Assembly: GCA_900542295.1 (NCBI GenBank)
Contig: UQNJ01000004.1
Location: 1-64,000, forward strand
Direction: 5' to 3'
DNA from: an uncultured Eubacteriales bacterium
GTDB taxonomy: Bacteria; Bacillota; Clostridia; Peptostreptococcales; Anaerovoracaceae
DNA length: 64,000 nt
Shown here: in pieces, positions 44,060-51,574 of the stretch
Numbering within the stretch: the stretch's first letter is position 1
Layout of the letters: the number at the start of each line of letters is the position of its first letter
Notes under the pieces: generated by a model
What the model was told of the DNA's origin: nothing
Databases searched by the model: none
Seen by the model: only the letters and a program-made list of their open reading frames with translations
Position numbers and translations under genes: made by a program

Positions 44060-45133
44060 ATGAAAGACAAGTTTGGACGAGAAATAAATTATATGAGAAT
44101 ATCCGTAACCGACAGGTGCAATCTGAATTGTATATACTGTATGCCTGATAATTTGTGCAGTATGGCGGAGACCATGTCTCTTGATGAAATAATAAAAATT
44201 GTTAAAGCGGCGGCAGTTTGCGGTGTGAAGAGAATACGGTTTACAGGCGGAGAACCCCTTGTCAGAGATGATACAGTCGAAATGATTAAGGCGGTTAAAA
44301 AAATCAAGGGGATTGAAAAGACGGCTTTGACGACCAACGGCATATTGCTTGGGAAATATATTGATAAGCTTGCAAAAGCAGGGCTTGACTCGGTAAGCAT
44401 AAGCCTTGACACTTTGGATAGGGAAAAGTACGAAAGGATTACAGGAAAGGACTCATTGCATACGGTAACTGAGGCTGTAAAAAAAGCTCAAGCTCTTGGG
44501 AATATTGATGTTAAAATAAATTCGGTGATATTGAAAGGTGTCAATGATGACGAAATCTGTGCGCTGGCCTCTTTGGCAGATGAGGAAAGCACAAGCGTAA
44601 GATTTATAGAACTTATGCCAATCGGTTTTGGCCGAGATTACAACGGTGTTTCTCAAGGCGATATATTAAAAATACTTGAGGCTGAATACGGAGAGGCTGT
44701 GCCTTGTAAGGAGAGCCGTACAGATTGGGGATATGACTCGGAGAATAATACTGCAAAGGGGCATGGGAAAACCGATGAAGAAGCAAGCGGCAAAGTCAGA
44801 GAAAAAATCAGTGGAGAAATAAGCGGACCGGCTGTATATTATAAGTTTTCAGGTCTTGCCGGCAAGATAGGCTTTATAAGCCCTTTATCTCACAAGTTTT
44901 GCAGCAACTGTAACAGAATCCGCATAACCTCTGAGGGTATGCTCAGATTGTGTCTGAATAGCGAAAGAGGCGTCGATTTGAAGCAGGTGCTTAAAAGCGG
45001 AGCTGAGGAAAGGGAGTTGGCGGCAATTATGAAAAAAGCTGTGTCGGACAAGCCTTGGAGTCATGAATTTGATGAAGCTGTTCGGCGGCGGTTATTATCT
45101 GAAGAAAAGACAATGGCGCAGATAGGCGGATAA
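44060..45133 (+). CDS. moaA: GTP 3',8-cyclase MoaA
   Basis: 357 residues, radical-SAM enzyme for the first step of molybdenum cofactor synthesis. The first cluster ligands are C20, C24 and C27 (CNLNCIYC), the GGEP motif is in RFTGGEPLVRDD, and the second cluster is in CSNCNRIR with a later Cys (LRLCL). Between residues 225 and 265 there is a hydrophilic, repetitive insertion (GKTDEEASGKVREKIS) not usual in the family. ATG at 44060 follows AGGGGGA. No other moa gene is near. The 110 bases upstream are unusually GC-rich, with repeated GGAGCG words. Confidence 0.88.
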   Translation: MKDKFGREINYMRISVTDRCNLNCIYCMPDNLCSMAETMSLDEIIKIVKAAAVCGVKRIRFTGGEPLVRDDTVEMIKAVKKIKGIEKTALTTNGILLGKYIDKLAKAGLDSVSISLDTLDREKYERITGKDSLHTVTEAVKKAQALGNIDVKINSVILKGVNDDEICALASLADEESTSVRFIELMPIGFGRDYNGVSQGDILKILEAEYGEAVPCKESRTDWGYDSENNTAKGHGKTDEEASGKVREKISGEISGPAVYYKFSGLAGKIGFISPLSHKFCSNCNRIRITSEGMLRLCLNSERGVDLKQVLKSGAEERELAAIMKKAVSDKPWSHEFDEAVRRRLLSEEKTMAQIGG

Positions 45134-45416
45134 ATAGGAAAGGGAGCATTTGCAAGGTTTAGACCCCGGAAAACCGAGAGAGGCTTTGTGATTGCTTCCT
45201 TTTTGTATTTTTCACTTTAATATATTGTTCAAAAAATTATAATAAATAAAATATCTTGTCGACAAATAGAAGGAAAAATGTTATTTTTTTATCAAGAAAG
45301 TGTGTCGCTTGTAAGAATTTGAAAGGGGATGAATCCGATTTGGATAAAATGTTCGGATGAGCTTTATTTTTGAACCGGTAACTCAAAAGGAGTGATTCAT
45401 AGGGGAGAGCCGTGTA
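45134..45416. other. Gene-free stretch after moaA
   Basis: Begins with an imperfect terminator-like hairpin (GGGAGCA at 45143-45149 with TGCTTCC, then TTTTT). Further on are the palindrome TTGTCGACAA and a small stem ATCCGA/TCGGAT. No coding sequence is seen. Confidence 0.4.
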
Positions 45417-45659
45417 ATGGATAAAATGGATAAAATTAGAAGTGTGCTTAAGCAGTCTTGTATGGGTTTGCTTTTTTTAGCAGCAGGGTTATTTTTAATA
45501 CCGTTTGTTTCGGAGAATATACTGGGCTTAGGTATTGAGTTTACAAGCAAAAAAAGACTCATAATAATGAGTCTCAGCACGGCGGCTGTATTAGCGTTAG
45601 TATGCGCTTTTCTCAGTTTTATCAAAAGAAAAGACAAGAACACATTCGATAAGAATTAA
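45417..45659 (+). CDS. Small two-helix membrane protein (80 aa)
   Basis: Two hydrophobic helices (about 17-35 and 49-67) with a lysine-rich tail (IKRKDKNTFDKN). GGGGAGAG precedes the ATG. No family recognised. It stands alone between moaA and a convergent dehydrogenase. Confidence 0.55.
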   Translation: MDKMDKIRSVLKQSCMGLLFLAAGLFLIPFVSENILGLGIEFTSKKRLIIMSLSTAAVLALVCAFLSFIKRKDKNTFDKN

Positions 45660-45685
45660 ATGATAGATAAAGAGATAAATTAGGA

Positions 45686-45729
45686 AATATTGGGGCAGCA
45701 AGATTTTAGCTGTCCCAATATTTTTTATA
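45686..45729. terminator. Terminator
   Basis: AATATTGGGGCAGC pairs with GCTGTCCCAATATT, followed by TTTTT. Confidence 0.8.
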
Positions 45730-45861
45730 TCTTAAAGCTGTCTGGATATAGATTGTCTGCAAAACAACGGAATGGATAAATAATATGTGAGACATATCAA
45801 ACCCACCAAGCACACAAAGAAGCTTCTGCGCTTAAATTGTTTAAATGGGTCGTGCCTAAAC

Positions 45862-47085
45862 TTAAACGCCCTTTATATCTTTCAATACTGCTTTCAATTC
45901 CTTTTCGCCCCATATCTTTGGTACGGGATAAATCGGATTGGCCTCTTTTAGCGCCCATTCTATTATCTGGGGTATATCTTTGTCTTCTATCATATCAAGA
46001 TGACTCGGTATGTTCATTCGCACTTTTTCTTCTTCAATCCACCTGATGAAAGCCTCAGACGGTCTTTCGTCTTTGTTGACGGTAATGCCGCATATTTGAG
46101 TCAGCGTAGAAAGCTTTTTATCAACCGAGAATCCGAATCGGCGGAGAACATGAGGTAAAATTACAGCCATTGCAAGTCCATGGGGAACACCGTAAAGTCC
46201 GCTTGCAGTGTGACCTATGGCATGAACATAACCTACGCATCCTCTCGTAAAAGCTCTGCCTGCCATAAAGGCGGCTTCCTGCATATTGGCTCGTGCTTCC
46301 ATATCACTGCCGTTGCAGTAGGCTTTGTAAAGATTGTCATGGATAAGCTTTACTGCGTCTTCTGCAAATTTGTTTTCAAGACTGCTGTTATAAGTTGAGT
46401 TGGTGTAACATTCCACGGCATGGCACAGAGCGTCAAAGCCGGTTGCAGCGGTGACATCAGGCGGCAGTCCTTTGGTTAAAACAGGGTCCAAAACAGCAGC
46501 CTTTGGCATTAGACAAAGGTCGTTGATAGATGCCTTGTGATGGGTTGACTCTTCTGTAATTACAGCGGCAATGGTAGTTTCAGAGCCTGTACCTGCTGTT
46601 GTCGGCACGGCGAATATTGGCGGAGTTTTCTTGTGAACCTTGAACAACCCCTGAAGATGTCGTATTGTTTTGCCGGGCTTTACAGAAAGTGCAGCTATCC
46701 CCTTAGCACAATCCATGGGAGAACCTCCTCCGAAAGCGATAATTGCATCGCAGCAATTCTCTTTAAGGATTTTCACACCGGCCTCAACATTTTTGTCTGT
46801 AGGATTAGGCTTTGAACCGTCATATATAATGTAGTCTATTGCGGCATTATCCATAGATTTAAGCATATTGTCAAGCAAGCCGCGCTTTTTTACATTTGGA
46901 CCAGTTACTATCAATATCTTTTTAAAACCGAGGTCTTTTATAAGAAGAGGGAGATCGGCTGACGAATTTTCTCCTCTCAGAACTTTTGGAGTTTTCCATG
47001 GAAGAAAATACATACCAATCTTCAGAATTCCCTGAAATGTACGACAGCAACCCTTGCTGAAACGGCTGTTATATGTAAAACTCAT
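45862..47085 (-). CDS. Iron-containing alcohol dehydrogenase
   Basis: 407 residues of the group III Fe-ADH family, NAD(P)-dependent. The cofactor motif FGGGSPMDCAKGI is near residue 120, the Fe-ADH signature with FDALCHAVECY near 220, and metal-binding His in VHAIGHTASGLYGVPHGLAMA near 290. It probably reduces aldehydes or butanal-type fermentation intermediates; the substrate cannot be told from sequence. A short N-terminal extension is present. AGGAGAG precedes the ATG. Confidence 0.88.
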   Translation of the reverse strand: MSFTYNSRFSKGCCRTFQGILKIGMYFLPWKTPKVLRGENSSADLPLLIKDLGFKKILIVTGPNVKKRGLLDNMLKSMDNAAIDYIIYDGSKPNPTDKNVEAGVKILKENCCDAIIAFGGGSPMDCAKGIAALSVKPGKTIRHLQGLFKVHKKTPPIFAVPTTAGTGSETTIAAVITEESTHHKASINDLCLMPKAAVLDPVLTKGLPPDVTAATGFDALCHAVECYTNSTYNSSLENKFAEDAVKLIHDNLYKAYCNGSDMEARANMQEAAFMAGRAFTRGCVGYVHAIGHTASGLYGVPHGLAMAVILPHVLRRFGFSVDKKLSTLTQICGITVNKDERPSEAFIRWIEEEKVRMNIPSHLDMIEDKDIPQIIEWALKEANPIYPVPKIWGEKELKAVLKDIKGV

Positions 47086-47153
47086 AAGATTACTCTCCTT
47101 AAATTTTGCTAAAATATATTATATAGCCGCAAGAATTAAAAGTAAACGGTCGA

Positions 47154-47181
47154 TTGACTATGATAATGGGTGTGATATAAT
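47154..47181 (+). promoter_or_regulatory. Promoter for the DUF3830 gene
   Basis: TTGACT and TATAAT are 16 bases apart, 77 bases before the ATG. Confidence 0.6.
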
Positions 47182-47258
47182 GTTTTCAAGTAAGAATGAG
47201 ATGTCCGGGGCTTTACAAAAAGTCAAACAACAGGGTCTAAAGAAAGAGGGCGAATTTT

Positions 47259-47678
47259 ATGACAAAAGTGAAGATAATATGCGGCGGAGAGGAGTTCATT
47301 GCCACTCTCGAAGAAGAAAAAGCACCTAAAACATGTGAGATTTTTAAAAAGATGCTTCCTATTGAAAATCAGATGATACATGTTCGCTGGAGCGGAGAAG
47401 GAATGTGGATACCGATGGGAGATACACGCTGGGAAGGTCTGGAATATGAAAATCATACATGCTATCCGAGCAAAGGTGAAATGTTGATATATCCCGGCGG
47501 CATAAGCGAGATGGAGATGATTCTTGCGTACGGAAGCGTTAATTTTGCAAGCAAGGTGGGACAATTGGCAGGAAACCATTTTCTGACAATAAGAGATGGT
47601 TTGGATCGTTTGTATGCTCTCGGCAGAAAATGTCTGTATGAAGGCGCTCAGCCTATAACCATGGAATTGGCAGAATAA
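47259..47678 (+). CDS. DUF3830 family protein (cyclophilin-like fold)
   Basis: 139 residues. The pattern CEIFKKMLPIENQMIHVRWS, GEMLIYPGGISEMEMILAYG and GNHFLTIRDGLDRL fits DUF3830, a cyclophilin-like beta-barrel often found near amidohydrolases or ring-opening enzymes. Its own biochemical role is unknown. AAAGAGGG precedes the ATG. Single-gene unit with promoter and terminator. Confidence 0.75.
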   Translation: MTKVKIICGGEEFIATLEEEKAPKTCEIFKKMLPIENQMIHVRWSGEGMWIPMGDTRWEGLEYENHTCYPSKGEMLIYPGGISEMEMILAYGSVNFASKVGQLAGNHFLTIRDGLDRLYALGRKCLYEGAQPITMELAE

Positions 47679-47685
47679 ATTTTCA

Positions 47686-47724
47686 GTAAAAAATCCGGCG
47701 GTAAAATACACCGCCGGATTTTTG
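47686..47724 (+). terminator. Terminator after DUF3830
   Basis: AAAATCCGGCGG pairs with CCGCCGGATTTTT. Confidence 0.85.
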
Positions 47725-47759
47725 TATATGACTTTTTAGAGGAGGTTCTTATAGGAAAC

Positions 47760-48340
47760 CTCGAGGAACAATAATCCACAGGTTATGTCGGCGGTTTGTG
47801 ATTGTGTCAGCCATCAAACGCAGGGCGAACAGCAGTAGCTGAATTGTATGTATTCCTCATTGGGTGAACTGTTTGCTGTTGCTGCGATGTTTGTTGGCAG
47901 AAACTCGGATTTTTTGCAAAACTGCCAACAAATAGGTGTCTAAATTCGTCGAAAGTAGTCTCCGGAGAGCTAAATGGTGGCAGATTTTCAAATAGAGGCT
48001 CAGAATGACAACATTTTAGTGGGAAAATGTTGTCAAAATTTCCTAAAATAAAAGAAATGGCAACCGGGCGACATTTTATGACAAATTTCGACCGCCGCAA
48101 TCAGTGATTTGTTGGCTGTTTTACCCCAAAACACAAGTTCAGCCAACGAACCACATAATGATGGGGATAGTGCACAGTTCTTAGCTGTCTTGAGTCCTAA
48201 TCTATGAATAAACAAAAGTTTCCCACTTTTTTTCCCATTTATACGGGAAAAATGGGGAAAAATCAGGAGTTTTTGAGCAAAAAAAGACGAAAAAAACAAA
48301 AAGAAAAAAGCCTCGAAATGTTGAAATTTCAAGGCTTTTG
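47760..48340. repeat. Hairpin-rich non-coding region
   Basis: 580 bases without a convincing gene. Three strong inverted repeats stand in a row: TGTTGGCAG/CTGCCAACA (47892-47940), GACAACATTTT/AAAATGTTGTC (48007-48034) and GTTGGCTG/CAGCCAAC (48111-48147). The first and third share the GTTGGC word. It could be a non-coding RNA, a non-autonomous element or a decayed phage/tRNA-linked insertion next to tRNA-Lys. Confidence 0.5.
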
Positions 48341-48343
48341 ATG

Positions 48344-48419
48344 TGGTGCATCTTCAGGGGTTCGAACCCTGGACACCCTGATTAAGAGTCAGGTGCTCTG
48401 CCAGCTGAGCTAAAGATGC
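48344..48419 (-). tRNA. tRNA-Lys (anticodon CTT)
   Basis: On the minus strand the acceptor stem GCATCTT pairs with AAGATGC. The D-arm is GCTC...GAGC, the anticodon arm CCTGA-CTCTTAA-TCAGG, and the T-arm CAGGG-TTCGAAC-CCCTG. A discriminator A and an encoded CCA (48344-48346) complete it. All stems are intact. Confidence 0.95.
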
Positions 48420-48657
48420 AAATAAAGCAATGCGCTTGGCACAGGACTTATGATAGCATTGTTTTCCTATATTGTCAATGATTTTTTGAAAAACACCGCA
48501 AATTTTATGAATATTTATGATAATGTTCTGATATAAAACAGGAGGAAATATCTCAATTTTAAAAAATCAAGCAAACGTTGAAAATTTTTCATATAAATTA
48601 CCTATAATAAGTTTTGTTTTCGGTGTACACAATAAATAATAAAGGAGGGGATAGAAA

Positions 48658-48768
48658 ATGAAATCAAAGAATGAAAACAGAAATGAGAGAAATTCCAAGA
48701 ATCAGAAGAACCAGAAGAATCAGAAAAATGAAAAGAGTCAGAATAATTTTAACGAAAGCACAAGATAA
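48658..48768 (+). CDS. Asn/Lys/Gln-rich small protein (36 aa)
   Basis: A short ORF with a very strong site (AAAGGAGGGG) and a weak promoter (TTGAAA at 48578, TATAAT at 48603). The product is a tandem of KNQ units (SKNQKNQKNQKNEKSQ) with no hydrophobic residues except near the end, so it is probably disordered. Clostridia make similar low-complexity small proteins. A relation to spore or RNA-binding peptides is only a guess. A terminator follows. Confidence 0.6.
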   Translation: MKSKNENRNERNSKNQKNQKNQKNEKSQNNFNESTR

Positions 48769-48792
48769 TCTTGTTTAAATCATGAAAAAAGA

Positions 48793-48830
48793 AGAAAAGA
48801 GCAGGAGTAAAACTGCTCTTTTTTCTTTGC
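48793..48830 (+). terminator. Terminator
   Basis: AAAGAGCAG pairs with CTGCTCTTT, followed by TTTCTTT. Confidence 0.8.
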
Positions 48831-48886
48831 AATCCTATGGCATTTGTTATATAATAATAAGAACTATAAATACAGGGGAGAAAGCT

Positions 48887-49636
48887 ATGAGCGAAAGCAT
48901 CGGCAAGATAACAGAGAACATAATACAGTTTTGTCGTGAAAATTTGAATATTATTATGATTTCCGGTGCCGCATTGATTTTGCTTATAATAATCATAGCA
49001 GTAGCAGTATCTGCACGTAAGAATGAAAATGATGACGACTTGGATTTTGATGAGGAAACATTTATAAAAGAACAACAAAACCAAGCAGACAAAGAACCGG
49101 CCGAAGACAAGCGGACATATACAAAAAAAGCTGTTTCAAGGGAAGGAATCGAGACTTTACTTGAAGAAATAGCACATCTTCCTGCACAGGCTTTAAAAGA
49201 AGTGGAAATAAAAATACAAGGTGCGGAAGTTAAGATTAAGTATGCTTGTGACGAGGACAAGCCTTGCGATGATTCAATTAAAACTTTTATTTTTAAAGAA
49301 GATGTCAAACAGCCCGAAAAGCAAAATACAAAAGATACACTTTATAACTTGAGTATTGAAGACATCACAAAGGAAATTGAAAGAGCCCAGGCGGAAACTT
49401 CAGTGAGCAGTGTAAGTGAATCTGGAGAACAAACAGACGTACCGGAGAAATCAGCAGATACTTATTGCTGCTTACAAAACTCATATTCAGAAGAGTTGAA
49501 AGAAGATAATGCGAAATGTGAAGACGGGCCTGTAAATGACAGAACAGTAAGAAAATTCGGTCCGGAAAATATAGAGACAACACGCTCAGGAAAGACTTTT
49601 ACCGAAGAAGAATTGAAAGAAAAGATAAGAGATTGA
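48887..49636 (+). CDS. Single-pass membrane protein of unknown function (249 aa)
   Basis: One membrane helix at about 19-43 (ISGAALILLIIIIAVAVSA), then a long acidic, mostly disordered cytosolic or external tail with Cys singles and TFTEEELKEKIRD at the end. ATG at 48887 follows GGGGAG. It lies 42 bases before the zinc-ribbon membrane protein with a similar architecture, and the pair may work together. No family recognised. Confidence 0.6.
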   Translation: MSESIGKITENIIQFCRENLNIIMISGAALILLIIIIAVAVSARKNENDDDLDFDEETFIKEQQNQADKEPAEDKRTYTKKAVSREGIETLLEEIAHLPAQALKEVEIKIQGAEVKIKYACDEDKPCDDSIKTFIFKEDVKQPEKQNTKDTLYNLSIEDITKEIERAQAETSVSSVSESGEQTDVPEKSADTYCCLQNSYSEELKEDNAKCEDGPVNDRTVRKFGPENIETTRSGKTFTEEELKEKIRD

Positions 49637-49678
49637 TAAAATGGCAATATAAGTCATATAACAAAACGGAGGTAGATA

Positions 49679-51574
49679 ATGTTTTGTACTAAATGCGGTA
49701 ATTTATTACATGATGGAGATAGATTTTGTGCACATTGCGGCGCTAAAGTCAGAGAAGAAGCAAGAAGGGATTTCAGAGAGGGTTCTAAATACGAAGAAGT
49801 TGTGTTCAATCCTCCATTCAGAGAAGAAGCGGAAAAAAGAACACGCCGTATTGCGGAAGAAAGTCCTTACAGCACGGAGCCTAAAAAGGAAGCATTGCAT
49901 TTTGACTGGAACCTTGAAGGATTTCCCGACAGAGACGGGAAAAAAGATGATGACTTTGAGCTTAATTGGGATGAGGTAATAGAAAGACGCCGTGATTCAA
50001 GGCCTGTTAAGGTTGAGAAAATATTACCGGAAGAACAGATAAACAAGTTTGATACCTCTGAAACAGATGGTATTGACAAAACGAAAGATGATTCTATGTT
50101 TGCGGAATCTGAACCGGAGGTTAAAGCGTCAGGTGATGAACTCAGAGAAGAAACCCTTTCAATTGCAGCCCTCGAAAGAGAACTTTTTGGCTCTGATGTA
50201 ATGGATGAGCCAAAGGAAGAAAATAAAGACGCAACTATTCAGTACAGCCGGAGCAGTTTCCCAAAGGAAGAGCAGTTTTATACGTACAATGCCAAAAGAG
50301 ATGCGTTTCAGGAACTTCTTGACAAGGAAAAACAGCGGATAGAGGAAATGGAAAGCCGCAGAAAAATCGAGTGGGAAGAGATTGCTCCAAAGAATGTGTC
50401 TGTTGGAGAAGCTAAGAAAACCCCGAAGTTTGAAGAAATTTTTGTTGAGCCGGAGCTTCCGAGAATTCCACCGGTAAGAGAAGTAGCAGTTGTAGTTCCT
50501 CCTTTGACTTTGTCGGTTATGGCAGAAGACGAACCGGAGGTTTGCCCGGACATTTCAGTCGAGGATGAGAAAATAATTCTTACAGAGTGTGATAAAGAAG
50601 GACAAAAAAATGCAGCAGAAACTTTAGCAGGAGTTGCTGTTGCTGCAGCAGGGGCGTCAGCGGTAATGTCTCACAGAGAAGACCTGCCGAAAGAAAATGC
50701 TGCGATTGAGCAGAACAGCGGTGAAAATAACAGTGAAAGCAAGTCCGCATCCGCCCAAGAAAAGGAGGAACCCACGCAGCCCTTTCAAGAGGATAAAACA
50801 AAGCTCAGATATTCGGATGTATTCCCTGTTGATGCCTTTGACGATAGCAGCAGCGACAGTGACAATGACATATCTGATGCGAAAAAGAAAATGATTTCTT
50901 TGATTGACGAAGAAGATGATGACGATGACGAAGAATATAAAGGAAACAAAATAGTTAAAACGCTGATAATCATACTTGCGATAATCGTTGTCACAGAACT
51001 TGTGATAATAGGATTCAAAACATTTGCACCGGAAAGCGGTTTTTCAAAGGGAATTGATAGTATAATGACAAAAATCACATCGATTTTTGAAAAGGACAAT
51101 CCGGAAACGGAAGTAAGCCCTGAGAACGAAAGCAGCGATGCATATATGTATCAGTATGTGAATGAATTATCAGCTAACGGAGAAAACATAGGAAATATAT
51201 CTTATAATTCCGATTTGACTTATGATTTAACAAAGACATACGCTTTTGAACAGATAGGTCAGACAACTGACTTCAAAAATGATACTCTTGCAGACTCTGA
51301 AGATGGTGAAGAAGAAACATACGGCAGAGGCATAGTTGAAGCGGTGATAGGATATTACAACGGCTGGCAGGGAAGAAACGATAATACTGATTTAGTTGGA
51401 ATCAACAGTTTGGAGATAGGCGAAATAAGAAGCGGAGACGGTGAGTATTTCGTATTGAACAAGGTCACTTATGCTAAAACAGACGGTAATACAGCTGTCG
51501 TTTATCAAACAGTCCGTTTGATAAACTCAGCTGAGGGTATAATCGTAGATGAAATGAAGGAGGAAAGTTTATAA
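49679..51574 (+). CDS. Zinc-ribbon single-pass membrane protein (631 aa)
   Basis: Zinc ribbon at the very N-terminus (C3, C6, C17, C20: MFCTKCGNLLHDGDRFCAHC). About 400 acidic, low-complexity residues follow, with a poly-Asp/Glu stretch (DEEDDDDDEEYKGNK) before a membrane helix at about 423-445. The C-terminal 180-residue domain resembles extracellular TcaA/YvbJ-type cell-wall sensing tails. It has a CGGAGG site. Its stop overlaps the ATG of the UPF0182 gene, so the two are translationally coupled. Confidence 0.65.
   Translation: MFCTKCGNLLHDGDRFCAHCGAKVREEARRDFREGSKYEEVVFNPPFREEAEKRTRRIAEESPYSTEPKKEALHFDWNLEGFPDRDGKKDDDFELNWDEVIERRRDSRPVKVEKILPEEQINKFDTSETDGIDKTKDDSMFAESEPEVKASGDELREETLSIAALERELFGSDVMDEPKEENKDATIQYSRSSFPKEEQFYTYNAKRDAFQELLDKEKQRIEEMESRRKIEWEEIAPKNVSVGEAKKTPKFEEIFVEPELPRIPPVREVAVVVPPLTLSVMAEDEPEVCPDISVEDEKIILTECDKEGQKNAAETLAGVAVAAAGASAVMSHREDLPKENAAIEQNSGENNSESKSASAQEKEEPTQPFQEDKTKLRYSDVFPVDAFDDSSSDSDNDISDAKKKMISLIDEEDDDDDEEYKGNKIVKTLIIILAIIVVTELVIIGFKTFAPESGFSKGIDSIMTKITSIFEKDNPETEVSPENESSDAYMYQYVNELSANGENIGNISYNSDLTYDLTKTYAFEQIGQTTDFKNDTLADSEDGEEETYGRGIVEAVIGYYNGWQGRNDNTDLVGINSLEIGEIRSGDGEYFVLNKVTYAKTDGNTAVVYQTVRLINSAEGIIVDEMKEESL

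Noticed and set aside
47807..48332. Two minus-strand ORFs (97 and 99 codons)
   Set aside because: They run through the inverted repeats, have low-complexity aromatic composition and lack good start sites.
50785..51099. Minus-strand ORF with poly-Ser
   Set aside because: It is the shadow of the Asp/Glu-rich stretch of the zinc-ribbon membrane protein.
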